In this document: positions 14,751 through 23,562 of the stretch, piece after piece
Layout: the number at the start of each line of letters is the position of its first letter
How positions within the stretch are numbered: position 1 is the stretch's first letter
Origin: Promethearchaeota archaeon
Lineage (GTDB): Archaea; Asgardarchaeota; Lokiarchaeia; Sigynarchaeales; SOKP01
Assembly: GCA_016839635.1 (NCBI GenBank)
Contig: JAEOTV010000104.1
Location: 1 to 31,600, forward strand
Direction: 5' to 3'
Length of the DNA stretch: 31,600 bases
Program-made: the position numbers and the translations under genes
Notes under the pieces: generated by a model
What the model was told of the DNA's origin: nothing
The model's database searches: none
Seen by the model: only the letters and a program-made list of their open reading frames with translations

Positions 14751-15458
14751 TTATTTTAGCACAAAATACATCCTTCTATTATCCTTTCCTTTATTTACTG
14801 TTTTGGTCAATTCAATCTTACCGATTTCTTTTAAATGATTAACATGGGTTCCGCCGTCTACTTGTACATCGATATCTCCTATTCTGACAATGCGAAATTC
14901 TTTAATATTTTTAGGTAATCCAATAGCTAAACGTGCTAACTCAGGTTTTTCCGAAACTTCCGTACTAGTCATATAATCGATTGTTATTGGTAAATCTTGC
15001 TCTATGATCCTATTTGCCTCTTCGACAAAAGCTCGCAATATTTCAGGAGAGTAATCCTTCATGGAAAAATCCATTCTTGTTTTATCTAATTCAATTTGAT
15101 TTCCTGTAATTTTTGCGTCAACCTTATTGTATAAGATATTACTGATAAGATGAGAAGCTGTGTGATATCTCATAAACGTATATCTTCGTTCCCAATCAAT
15201 TTCACAAGAAACTTCATCCCCTTCCTTTAATCCTGGGTTATCTACTTCATGACTGATTTTACCTGAGAATTTACCAACATAAATTACCCTAAATTTTTGA
15301 TCGTCCTTGTGAATGAAACCCTCATCCCACGGTTGACCCCCACTTTTAGGATAAAAAGCAGTTTTATCAAGAACCACAAATTTATCATCTGTAACACTTA
15401 CTACTTTAGTATTCCAACTTTTTAGATAAGAATCATCCATATAGAGTTCTCTTGCCAT
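14751..15458 (-). CDS. alaX: AlaX-type alanyl-tRNA editing protein
   Basis: 235 residues, the AlaX-M size: a short OB-like N-terminus (TAFYPKSGGQPWDEG at 33-47, the conserved FYPxxGGQ motif) and the editing domain with RYHTASHLI (His99, His103) and GGTHV (His205). The family hydrolyses mischarged Ser- or Gly-tRNA-Ala in trans. The usual third zinc ligand, the Cys in CGGTH, is Asp201 here (QVDGGTH). This substitution may be tolerated by the metal site or alter it. The gene is monocistronic, with a 207-base gap to the divergent LRR gene. The ATG at 15458 is the natural start. Confidence 0.88.
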   Translation of the reverse strand: MARELYMDDSYLKSWNTKVVSVTDDKFVVLDKTAFYPKSGGQPWDEGFIHKDDQKFRVIYVGKFSGKISHEVDNPGLKEGDEVSCEIDWERRYTFMRYHTASHLISNILYNKVDAKITGNQIELDKTRMDFSMKDYSPEILRAFVEEANRIIEQDLPITIDYMTSTEVSEKPELARLAIGLPKNIKEFRIVRIGDIDVQVDGGTHVNHLKEIGKIELTKTVNKGKDNRRMYFVLK

Positions 15459-15665
15459 AAAAAGAAAAAAAATTCTTTACCTTATAATCTTAATCATTTT
15501 CATGGATTCTAGAGGGTTTTAAGCTATTTAGAATTTCTAATCTCAAAAATTCCCTTATAATAAGTTTTTAGGAAAAAAAATGAATAAATAATAAGATTTA
15601 CATAATTATGTATACCTATTTAATAAAAGTTATAATCTCTTAGAAAGTATAACGGCGTAAAATTT

Positions 15666-16703
15666 ATGAAATCAGTTGAGATAGCGGGTACAAAATTCGA
15701 AGTAAAAGGTGGATTCCTTGATTTAGGTCTTCTAGAAATAAAGGATATAGAGGAAATAATAGGATTACCAAAATTAAAAGATTTAAAGAATTTAGAACTA
15801 AGCTCAAACCAAATAGTGCATATAAAGGGTCTTGAAGCCCTAAATGAATTAGAAATATTAAATTTGGGAAGTAATCAAATTATACAGATTAAGGGATTGG
15901 AGAATTTAGAAAATCTTAAGATTTTACATTTAGTAAGTAATCAAATAACAAAAATTCAGGGTTTAGAAAACCTAGAAAATTTAGAAGAATTATATTTAAG
16001 AGGTAATCAGATAACAGAAATTCAAGGTTTAAATGGTTTAAAATCATTAAAAAGACTTGATCTTTCTTGGAATAACATTTCAAATATTATAGGGCTTGAA
16101 AGATTATCAAATCTTGAAGTTCTCTGGATTATGGGAAATCAATTAGAGCAGATTAAAAACCTTGATAATTTAGAAAACTTAGAAGTATTAAATCTTGGAG
16201 GTAATCAAATCAAAAGTATAGATGGATTAGAACACGTAAAAAAGTTAAAAAGTCTTTACATAAATAATAATCAAATTCAAGAAATTAAAGGATTAGATAA
16301 CTTGGAGAATTTAGAGACTCTGTGGTTGAATACAAATCAAATTTCAGAAATTCAAAGATTGGATAAATGTAAAGAATTAAGAATTTTGAATTTAAAGCAA
16401 AATGAAATAAATTACATAAAAGGATTATATAATTTAACCAATTTAGAAAATCTTTTCCTTTCAGAAAACAACATAGGAGAAATCAGGGGTCTTGAACCAC
16501 TTGCGAGATTAGAAACGCTTGACCTAAGTCAAAATCGTATTATTCATATAAAAGGGTTGGAATCTTTAATGAATTTAAAAGATTTATGGCTTGCAGATAA
16601 TATTATCCCTCAAAAAATATTGGATCAATTGGGCGGTTTAGATTCTGGTGGTTGTGCACATGACCCAATGCAGTTTGTTCAATATTGTCTTATTAATTTA
16701 TAA
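15666..16703 (+). CDS. SDS22-like leucine-rich-repeat protein
   Basis: 345 residues with about 12 repeats of 22 residues of the form LxxLxxLxLxxNxIxxIxGLExL, for example LENLEVLNLGGNQIKSIDGL, filling residues 35-325. The even 22-residue period and the NxIxxIxGL pattern are those of the SDS22-like class, which forms a rigid protein-binding solenoid. There is no signal peptide, so it should act in the cytoplasm. The C-terminal 25 residues (GGLDSGGCAHDPMQFVQYC) probably cap the solenoid. A partner cannot be named; phosphatases, GTPases and E3 adaptors are all LRR partners in eukaryotes. The DNA shows many near-repeats, as expected for this type. Confidence 0.88.
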   Translation: MKSVEIAGTKFEVKGGFLDLGLLEIKDIEEIIGLPKLKDLKNLELSSNQIVHIKGLEALNELEILNLGSNQIIQIKGLENLENLKILHLVSNQITKIQGLENLENLEELYLRGNQITEIQGLNGLKSLKRLDLSWNNISNIIGLERLSNLEVLWIMGNQLEQIKNLDNLENLEVLNLGGNQIKSIDGLEHVKKLKSLYINNNQIQEIKGLDNLENLETLWLNTNQISEIQRLDKCKELRILNLKQNEINYIKGLYNLTNLENLFLSENNIGEIRGLEPLARLETLDLSQNRIIHIKGLESLMNLKDLWLADNIIPQKILDQLGGLDSGGCAHDPMQFVQYCLINL

Positions 16704-16807
16704 TAGAGATTAGTTTTTTTTTACAAAAAATAAAAAATAATGTATAAAAATTATATTTTCTTCACATAACATTAATTACACTATTTTTAAAATAAAAATA
16801 TTTTAGT

Positions 16808-16812
16808 AGGTG
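16808..16812 (+). promoter_or_regulatory. Ribosome binding site deciding the TTG start of glutamate dehydrogenase
   Basis: AGGTG lies 7 bases before TTG at 16820. No ATG is present near it in the frame, so the site decides the start. Confidence 0.65.
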
Positions 16813-16819
16813 AAAATTT

Positions 16820-18070
16820 TTGGCATTAAGTCCATTTGAAGTTGCTAAAAAGCAAATTGATATTGTTGCTGAAGAGATGGGATTAGATCCAAATGTTAGA
16901 GAATATCTTAAAAGAATTGAGAGAGCACTAATAGTAACAATCCCTATACGAATGGATGATGGATCAATTCAGATCTTTGAGGGATATCGGGTCCAACATA
17001 GTACAGTGAGAGGCCCTGGAAAAGGAGGGATACGATATTCTCCAGAAGTCACATTAGATGAAGTTAAAGCATTAGCTACTTGGATGACTTGGAAATGCAG
17101 TCTCTTGAATTTACCTTTAGGTGGTGCTAAAGGTGGAGTTTGTGTAGATCCTCGAAAGTTATCTAAAAGAGAATTAGAACATCTAACAAGGAGATATACT
17201 TCTGAAATAATAAATATGATAGGACCTGATATCGATATCCCTGCCCCTGATGTGAACACAAATGCCCAAATCATGGCTTGGATAATGGATACTTACAGTA
17301 TGAACAAAGGAAGATCTGTACCGGGAGTCGTTACGGGAAAGCCTATCGAGATCGGAGGTTCTGTTGGGAGAGAGCCTGCTACAGGTATGGGGTTATATTA
17401 TATACTTGAAGCTATGTGTGAAAAATTAAAGTTTGAGTTAAAATCACTAAATATTGTAGTCCAAGGTTTTGGAAATGTAGGTGGGACGATTGCTGATCTG
17501 CTTTACAAAGATGGATGTAAAATAATGGCAGTTTCAGATATCTCAGGAGGAATTTATTGTTCGGAGGGATTAAACATTGAAAAATTATTAGAATGGACTA
17601 AACAAGGTAATTTATTGAAAGATTATCAAGACAAAAATTATAAATTAATTACAAATGATGACCTTTTAGCACTTGAATGTGATGTTTTAATTCCAGCTGC
17701 ACTTGAAAACCAAATAACACATAATAATGTAGATAAGATTAGATGTAAAATTGTATTAGAGGGCGCTAATGGACCAGTGACCCCTAAAGCAGATAAAAAA
17801 TTATTTAATAAGGGGATTCATGTGATTCCAGATATTCTTGCTAATGGTGGAGGTGTTTGTGTTTCCTATTTTGAATATGTTCAAGATATTCGTGCTTATT
17901 TTTGGGAATTAGATAGGATTAATAAAGAATTAAAAAAGATTATGTTAAGAGCGTTTGAAGAAGTATATACACTTTCAAGTGAAAGAAATATACTTCTCCG
18001 TACAGCAGCATATATTATAGCTGTAACAAGGGTTGCCAAAGCAATTGAACTACGAGGAATCTTTCCTTAA
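16820..18070 (+). CDS. gdhA: Glutamate dehydrogenase (Glu/Leu/Phe/Val dehydrogenase family)
   Basis: 416 residues, full length for the hexameric archaeal enzyme, which interconverts glutamate and 2-oxoglutarate plus ammonia with NAD(P). The N-terminal domain has PGKGGIRYSP, the substrate Lys92 in MTWKCSL and the catalytic Lys104 in GGAKGG; the Rossmann domain has GFGNVGG at 216-222. Conserved PAPDVNT and ANGGGVCVSYFE are also present. TTG at 16820 is supported by an AGGTG site 7 bases upstream. Leu or Phe dehydrogenase activity is less likely because the length and residues match the Glu enzyme. The gene is followed after 42 bases by the winged-helix/ferredoxin gene, probably in one transcript. 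Confidence 0.92.
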   Translation: MALSPFEVAKKQIDIVAEEMGLDPNVREYLKRIERALIVTIPIRMDDGSIQIFEGYRVQHSTVRGPGKGGIRYSPEVTLDEVKALATWMTWKCSLLNLPLGGAKGGVCVDPRKLSKRELEHLTRRYTSEIINMIGPDIDIPAPDVNTNAQIMAWIMDTYSMNKGRSVPGVVTGKPIEIGGSVGREPATGMGLYYILEAMCEKLKFELKSLNIVVQGFGNVGGTIADLLYKDGCKIMAVSDISGGIYCSEGLNIEKLLEWTKQGNLLKDYQDKNYKLITNDDLLALECDVLIPAALENQITHNNVDKIRCKIVLEGANGPVTPKADKKLFNKGIHVIPDILANGGGVCVSYFEYVQDIRAYFWELDRINKELKKIMLRAFEEVYTLSSERNILLRTAAYIIAVTRVAKAIELRGIFP

Positions 18071-18112
18071 TATAATGATAAACTATTTAATTCTAATTAT
18101 TTTTTCTTTTTT

Positions 18113-19234
18113 ATGACCGAAGCTGATTATTACGAAATTGTAAGGCAAAAGTTAACATTAGGTCCTTTATATGCTCCAAAACATAAAAAAGTCATTGAAC
18201 TATTAAAAGTATTTTGGAATGAGGAAGAAATAAAAATTTTGTCTCATTTTGAGGGAACTGAAAAAGATATTACAGTGAGACAGTTGGAAGAAAAAACTGG
18301 TATTCCAAGAGAAAAGATTAAAGAAATGTTAGAAAATACTAGGGAGAAAGGCACGATTGGGAAACGTGGGTCAAGATATTGTTTATTACCAATATTACCA
18401 GGAATATTTGAAAAATATTTTATTCGATTAAATGATACCGAAGAAAACTTAAAAAAGGCAGCTGAGATTTATCGTTTTCTTTTTAAGGAATTTATACCTC
18501 AATTTTTGAATGAAACAAATTTTAAACTATTTCGTCCATTGCTTCCGGTTGAAGCAGAAGAGAAGTTAATTGAAATTGATGAGTCATTTGATGTAGAATC
18601 AAAAGTCCTTTCTTATGAATTAATAAAAAGTTTAATCGATAAATATGATAAATTTTCCGTTATAGATTGTCAATGTCGTATAATTGGTGAATATACGGGA
18701 GAGCCTTGCAAAGTGGCTCCTCCGGAATTAGGATGTTTTCTAGCGGGAGCTGTCGCGGAAAGAAACATTAAACGAGGGAGACCAAGCTTATCAAAAGAAG
18801 AAGCTATTGAATTTCTTAAAAAAACTGAAAAAGCAGGACTTATTCATAACTGTATTATGGATTCTAGCGTAGAATCATCATTATTTGTATGTAATTGTTG
18901 CAGTTGTCATTGTGGTACATTAATTTCATCAAAAAACCATCGAGAAAACGCAGTACTTTCCTCAAATTTCATACCAACATTTAATCATGAATTGTGTACT
19001 AAATGTGATATTTGTCTTAACAAATGTCAAATGGGAGCAATATATCATAAATGGGGAAATGAAGAAGATAAATCTGATGAATTGATGTATGTTAGAGAAG
19101 AATTTTGCTTAGGATGTGGGGTTTGTGCTGCAAACTGTCCAAACAATGCAATAAAATTAGTGAAGGTTAAAGATAATATCCCGAAAGAAAAATATCGAAT
19201 TGGAAAGAGAACTTTTTTAGAACTTATATTATGA
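18113..19234 (+). CDS. Winged-helix and 2x[4Fe-4S] ferredoxin-domain protein
   Basis: 373 residues. An N-terminal winged helix (about 33-90: IKILSHFEG, TVRQLEEKTGIPREKI, GTIGKRGSRYCL) is followed by a middle domain with clustered Cys (186, 188, 199, 208, and 260, 262, 263, 265, 267 in CNCCSCHCG). A bacterial-type ferredoxin follows, with CTKCDICLNKC (295-305) and CLGCGVCAANC (332-342). Each of these has C-x2-C-x2-C-x3-C spacing; a short insert separates them. It should bind two [4Fe-4S] clusters, and the middle Cys cluster may hold another metal. Its place right after glutamate dehydrogenase suggests an electron-transfer or redox-sensing partner. I do not know a named member of this architecture with a defined role. 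Confidence 0.75.
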   Translation: MTEADYYEIVRQKLTLGPLYAPKHKKVIELLKVFWNEEEIKILSHFEGTEKDITVRQLEEKTGIPREKIKEMLENTREKGTIGKRGSRYCLLPILPGIFEKYFIRLNDTEENLKKAAEIYRFLFKEFIPQFLNETNFKLFRPLLPVEAEEKLIEIDESFDVESKVLSYELIKSLIDKYDKFSVIDCQCRIIGEYTGEPCKVAPPELGCFLAGAVAERNIKRGRPSLSKEEAIEFLKKTEKAGLIHNCIMDSSVESSLFVCNCCSCHCGTLISSKNHRENAVLSSNFIPTFNHELCTKCDICLNKCQMGAIYHKWGNEEDKSDELMYVREEFCLGCGVCAANCPNNAIKLVKVKDNIPKEKYRIGKRTFLELIL

Positions 19235-19347
19235 TTTATTTAGACTAAACTAATAAAGCTCCTCTTGGAAATATAAAATTCAAAATAAAAAGGAAATTTC
19301 AACTAAAAAATTAAAGTTTAAGTTAGAAATTTAATTTTTTACTATCC

Positions 19348-19767
19348 TTATAGATCTTCCAAAACATCTCGCATTATACCATTAATCTCCCCATAAGTGA
19401 TCGCAGCTTGAAGATCACCATCAATTTGCAAATCTCCACTCATATAAGCGTTAGTAGCCTCCAATTCACCCGTTCCTAAACTGGTCCATATAGCTCCTGT
19501 CGCTTTCATAGTAGCTGCTGGATCTTCTGCTTCACCCTCACCATAATCTACTGAACCTTCACCAATCTTTACCCAGTATTTATAATCTACGTCTGTATAT
19601 TCAAATTGAAGGATAAATTCTTCAATATCTTCAATTTCTTCTTTTAATTCATCATTCTCTTTAGCAAGCTGTTTTAAAACTTCAGCTAATACTAATGCAT
19701 CAGAGGGTTTTCTTTCTCCTTCTCCATCCCTCAATTCTGCTAACTTTTTTAATAAATCTGCATCCAT
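19348..19767 (-). CDS. SCP2-like sterol-carrier domain protein
   Basis: 139 residues. An N-terminal coiled coil (about 20-55, with Glu/Lys heptads and VLKQLAKENDELKEEIE) precedes a short SCP2 domain: DYKYWVKIGEG, DPAATMKATGAIWTSL, and the typical end YMSGDLQIDGDLQAAITY. The fold binds lipids or other hydrophobic ligands in a groove. Archaeal lipids are not sterols, so the ligand is unknown. It stands alone between the ferredoxin gene and the STG-repeat surface protein, with about 110 and 200 bases of non-coding DNA on its two sides. The ATG at 19767 is the first start in the frame. Confidence 0.8.
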   Translation of the reverse strand: MDADLLKKLAELRDGEGERKPSDALVLAEVLKQLAKENDELKEEIEDIEEFILQFEYTDVDYKYWVKIGEGSVDYGEGEAEDPAATMKATGAIWTSLGTGELEATNAYMSGDLQIDGDLQAAITYGEINGIMRDVLEDL

Positions 19768-19966
19768 TTCTAATACATCTCTTTTTTCTCAATTCTTTTA
19801 TAAAAAAGATATTAAGATAAATTTTGAATACATTAAAAGGTTTTATTTATAGCGTGAATTTACAAAATAACACGTAAAATTTTTTGTTCTATATAGAGTT
19901 CAGCAATACTAATTATTTTTAAATAAAAAATTACTTTTAAAATAAAAAAAGAAATAGAATTAAAGA

Positions 19967-21064
19967 TTATAAACTTTCTGCTTGAACGGTTACACTTCCA
20001 GTAGAACTAGTTGCGGTAAGTGTATATTTATTAATTGCGCTGCTGTAATCATCTGAAGTTATTATTTTTGGATTAGCACCGCTCTCGGTAAATCCTCCAG
20101 AATCAATTGGAATATAACTCTTTGATCCCGTAGAAGATAAACAAGTGAATTGAGCACCTATGGTTGCTAGACTATCTTTATAATAAATATTAATATTTCC
20201 GGTAGACGTTTGGATTGAACCTGTAATACTGGCACCCATTTCTTCATATTGCAAAATAGTAATTCCTATACCTCCAGTTGAGCTTTCGAATTTCCAATTA
20301 TAACCATTTATATATTTCATATTATAACTGTTAAAGACTATATTGCCTGTGGAACTGGTTCCTGTTAGATGTCCTCCAATTGAACATCTTGATAAATTTA
20401 AATGAATATTTCCAGTTGATGAAAATGATTTAAGATCATGGGTGAAATTGCATTGTTTAGCATAGAATTTAGAAAATCCAGTACTTGTTGTTAATCCTAC
20501 ATTCCCTTGAAATGTTATGTTTTTTGATGCATTTAAAAATACATTTCCAGTCGAAGTACTAATGTATGTATTATTGAGAACGGTGTTTTCAGGGAAAATT
20601 GCATTTACTCCACCAGTACTAGTTAAAATATTTAGATCATATATGACATCAGTTCTAAGGGTTAAATTAATTTGAATTTCTCGAAATACACCAAAAATAA
20701 ACCAAGTTGTTGCTTTTGCATCAAGTGTGAAGGTCGTTACTGGTGTGCTTTCATTGTTCCAAATTATGGGGTAAAAGAAATCTGAAAATGAGGATCCTTC
20801 TACTAAAATTCCTTGAATATGTATATCTAAGTCGATTTTTGCATAATAATCAGTTGGTGTTTTGTTATACCTAACAAGAATTGAACCAATATCAGAATTA
20901 ATATTAATTTGCTCTATAGATGATGGAGAACTAGGTTCATAAGTGTAAGTATTTTCATAATCAATTTTGCCCCATGTTGTAAAGATTAAAACTCCAAATG
21001 CAGTTCCTCCAGCTACAACACACGCAGCAACAATAATTAAGACTGTAATATTTTTTCTTTTCAA
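19967..21064 (-). CDS. Membrane-anchored surface protein with STG beta repeats (DUF4097-like)
   Basis: 365 residues with an N-terminal membrane span at about 7-30 and then an extracellular region. The turn motif S-T-G occurs about nine times at fairly even distances (TSTGGVN, TSTGNVF, TSTGFSK, SSTGNIH, SSTGNIV, SSTGGIG, TSTGNIN, SSTGSKS, SSTGSVT), each followed by a strand, as in a right-handed beta solenoid. The N-terminal part (NINSDIGSILVRYNKTPTDYYAK) shows it to be a paralogue of the protein at 10728-11768. TTG at 21064 is the start, with an AGTGA element a few bases upstream. Adhesion or cell-surface structure is an inference; ligands are unknown. Confidence 0.7.
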   Translation of the reverse strand: MKRKNITVLIIVAACVVAGGTAFGVLIFTTWGKIDYENTYTYEPSSPSSIEQININSDIGSILVRYNKTPTDYYAKIDLDIHIQGILVEGSSFSDFFYPIIWNNESTPVTTFTLDAKATTWFIFGVFREIQINLTLRTDVIYDLNILTSTGGVNAIFPENTVLNNTYISTSTGNVFLNASKNITFQGNVGLTTSTGFSKFYAKQCNFTHDLKSFSSTGNIHLNLSRCSIGGHLTGTSSTGNIVFNSYNMKYINGYNWKFESSTGGIGITILQYEEMGASITGSIQTSTGNINIYYKDSLATIGAQFTCLSSTGSKSYIPIDSGGFTESGANPKIITSDDYSSAINKYTLTATSSTGSVTVQAESL

Positions 21065-21187
21065 TTAAATCACTTCTTTTAAAATTTATATGATAATTCA
21101 AAACTAAATTATCGAGTATATAAATAATTTTTAGACTAATTTTTGCTATTTAAACAAAAGTTACAATTATTTGATATTTATAAGACT

Positions 21188-22096
21188 TCAATTTATAATT
21201 TCAAGATTAAAAAATTGTTTGGCATTCTCTATTGTTTTTTCACTTACTATTTTTTGAGGAAGATTATGAGAATAAGAAATAGCTGCAATTGAATATCTTA
21301 CATTGGATGGAACATTTATAGGACCTCTCTTAAAAGGGTGTTGATAATAAGAATCTGTTTCCGTAACCAAGGATTCTAAAGGTGAAAATTTTGTAACTCT
21401 TCGCCATCTGTTATATCCATAAGCAGAACTAGGAACAGAAAGAAAAAATCCTTGATTTGATAAAATTCTTCCATATTCTTCTGGCCCAGAAAAGCAATGC
21501 CATAAAACTCTCTTATGATTTATTTTAAATTCATTCAATATCTTTAAAATTTCTTTATTTGCTCCATCTTTTTTATTAAATCTATGCTTTGGGTGTTGTC
21601 TATCAAGCTCATGCTCAGCAGCATTTCTAAGATGTAAAATATAAGGTTTTCCAAGATCCTTTGTCAATTCAAAAATTCGGGTGAGAACTTCAACTTGGTT
21701 GTTTCTTTTCTCTAGGGTTTTACCGTGATGAAAATCTAGACCGATTTCTCCTATTCCAAGATATTTTTCTGAATTGTTCTGAATAAAATTAATCCATTTT
21801 TTCCATTCAATCTCATATTTTGATTTAGGTGTGTATGTAACCGTCTGTGGAGCCCAACCGCAGGTAAATCCGAAATTTTTATCAAATTTTTTCATAAAAT
21901 CCATAGTTAAATTTAATGTGGGTATATCTATTGAACTAGTTATTAAATATTGCCCTCCCATTTTGAAAAAATTCAAATATTGTTCTTTATCGGATGGTAA
22001 TTGATCATTTTTGGGACGGTGAAATGGCAGATGGCAATGAACATCAATAAATTTTAAACCAGGCTCGGGTTCTGGAAGAACATTCGTTTTTGGCAT
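21188..22096 (-). CDS. TatD-family metal-dependent hydrolase
   Basis: 302 residues with the TatD metal site: His20 and His22 (DVHCH), Glu117 (GIGEIGLDF), His155 (YILHLRN), His200 (LWHCFSG) and Asp248 (TETDS). This set is typical of the metal-dependent hydrolases that include TatD DNases. The body has an insert near 156-172 and a longer N-terminal tail than Escherichia coli TatD. Activity could be a 3'-exonuclease or another hydrolase; residues alone do not decide. It is monocistronic, divergent from the coiled-coil gene at 22212. The ATG at 22096 fits the homologous length. Confidence 0.85.
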   Translation of the reverse strand: MPKTNVLPEPEPGLKFIDVHCHLPFHRPKNDQLPSDKEQYLNFFKMGGQYLITSSIDIPTLNLTMDFMKKFDKNFGFTCGWAPQTVTYTPKSKYEIEWKKWINFIQNNSEKYLGIGEIGLDFHHGKTLEKRNNQVEVLTRIFELTKDLGKPYILHLRNAAEHELDRQHPKHRFNKKDGANKEILKILNEFKINHKRVLWHCFSGPEEYGRILSNQGFFLSVPSSAYGYNRWRRVTKFSPLESLVTETDSYYQHPFKRGPINVPSNVRYSIAAISYSHNLPQKIVSEKTIENAKQFFNLEIIN

Positions 22097-22211
22097 ATTG
22101 ACTCTAAGGAAAGTGATATTATCAAAAACTTTGATTTGTTAACTTCTTAAATAAATACCGGTATTAAGATTTTATCAAATCTTTAAATAATGTCCTTTAT
22201 TAAAAACAATT

Positions 22212-22625
22212 ATGAATGATCAATTGAAGTCTAAACTTAAAGATTTAGAAATAAAAAAGAAAGAACTACAGCCTAAAATAGATGAGATCAATGAGAAGAG
22301 AGAAGAAGAAATCCAAAAAATCAATAAAAAGTATGACCATCTACTATATGATATTAACTATACTGCTGAACAATTAGAAAATGAATTTTATAATGATCTT
22401 ATTAAGTCTTATATAGAGATTGTAACAAGAGAATTTGATAGAAAAAGAAGTTCAGATTTATATGAAATATCAAGCGAATTTAAAGATTACAGAGAGTCTA
22501 TTGCTGAGTTCAATATGTTTCCTGAAGAATTAATCACTAAAATGCAAAAAGTAATAAATGGAGCCCCAATAGAAGATATAATGTACGATCTCGATAAGAT
22601 CCAAAAGAAATTTTTAAAACCTTAA
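22212..22625 (+). CDS. Coiled-coil protein of unknown function
   Basis: 137 residues. The first 65 residues are Lys/Glu/Ile-rich with a heptad pattern and no Pro, so a long coiled coil is likely; the second half (YNDLIKSYIEIVTREFD, then YRESIAEFNMFPEEL) looks helical too. There is no Cys, no signal peptide and no membrane span. I do not recognise the family. It starts 116 bases from the divergent TatD gene. Confidence 0.55.
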   Translation: MNDQLKSKLKDLEIKKKELQPKIDEINEKREEEIQKINKKYDHLLYDINYTAEQLENEFYNDLIKSYIEIVTREFDRKRSSDLYEISSEFKDYRESIAEFNMFPEELITKMQKVINGAPIEDIMYDLDKIQKKFLKP

Positions 22626-22779
22626 TTTTCATCACTTTTTTAATTAAATTATTGGGATTTATTACTAAATTTGCATCTTGAAAATGCTTCTTTTTGATAA
22701 TACTTAGATATTACATAGGTAAATATGTATATTTGAATCTCATGGATTATAGTAAAATTATAGTTTTAAGAATGTAAAG

Positions 22780-22923
22780 ATGGAGTTATTTGAAGAAGAA
22801 GTAGAAATATATAACTCTAAAATGAAAAACCTTTCGTGGCTTTATGATGAGCTACACCTCCAACCCGAAATATTAAAAGACATTATTAACAAAAAAGGGC
22901 AAAATTTACCATTAAATATCTAA
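22780..22923 (+). CDS. Small ORF, possibly a 47-residue protein
   Basis: ATG at 22780 opens a 47-residue frame (MELFEEEVEIYNSKMKNLSW, then a helical-looking end LQPEILKDIINKKGQNLPLN) that stops at 22921-22923 and overlaps the 3' end of the minus-strand peptidase gene by 12 bases. The acidic start and Lys-rich end look protein-like and no other gene fills this 286-base gap, but there is no clear ribosome binding site and I know no relatives. Confidence 0.3.
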   Translation: MELFEEEVEIYNSKMKNLSWLYDELHLQPEILKDIINKKGQNLPLNI

Positions 22924-23484
22924 ATCCCTCTTTAAATGTATCTTGATTATTGATCTTAAGATCATTTTAACTTTTTGAACATATTCAAATATATTTCCCT
23001 TACTTGGGATATGAATAAATATAACAGGATATTTCTTTTTTGAAAGATAAAGCGCCCAATAATAAAGATAATTACATAAATATAATCCGGGAAAATATGA
23101 GATTGAAACATCTGACTTATCTTCAAGATTTGAGTAAACATCTTTAAGATTTAAAGTTGTTTTAATCCAAGGAGAGGAATATACTTTTATTGGGCCAAAT
23201 TTGAATTTTTTTTCTTCATCGTCTCCAACCTTGAAATTCCATCCAAGTTTTTCGAGATAAATCTTATTACCTGAATGTATACCTAGAAGTATCACTAATT
23301 CCGGTTGAGATTTCAATTCTAATAAAAGAGTATTATAGGATTTTATACTCTGTTTCCAGCTTACTGGTATAAATTCCTTTCTAAATTGGAATAATTTATT
23401 ATCAAAATGAAGCTCTTTTACAATTTCACTACTTAAATTTGTAGAGAATTTACCATACGGTCCAAAACCAGTTAATATAATCAC
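22912..23484 (-). CDS. Pyroglutamyl-peptidase-I-like (C15) cysteine peptidase
   Basis: 190 residues, a little shorter than usual for the family (about 200-215). The start MIILTGFGPYGKFSTN matches the TGFGPF/NPS motif. The catalytic triad is recognisable: Glu78 in LGIHSGNKIYLEKLG, Cys137 in FPGLYLCNYLYYWAL and His158 in VIFIHIPS. The known enzyme removes N-terminal pyroglutamate from peptides. Some conserved positions near the Glu differ, so the substrate may differ. It converges with the small ORF at 22780 and is next to a coiled-coil gene with no apparent operon partner. Confidence 0.75.
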   Translation of the reverse strand: MIILTGFGPYGKFSTNLSSEIVKELHFDNKLFQFRKEFIPVSWKQSIKSYNTLLLELKSQPELVILLGIHSGNKIYLEKLGWNFKVGDDEEKKFKFGPIKVYSSPWIKTTLNLKDVYSNLEDKSDVSISYFPGLYLCNYLYYWALYLSKKKYPVIFIHIPSKGNIFEYVQKVKMILRSIIKIHLKRDLDI

Positions 23485-23562
23485 AATTAGATTAAAAATA
23501 TTGATTTTAAATAAAAATTTAAAAAAATATATAAAAATGAATATGATTGTTAAGACTAGACT

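Noticed and set aside
15780..16620. Many short direct repeats on the plus strand that might look like a repeat array
   Set aside because: They are the codons of the 22-residue LRR units, not a CRISPR or a DNA-level array.
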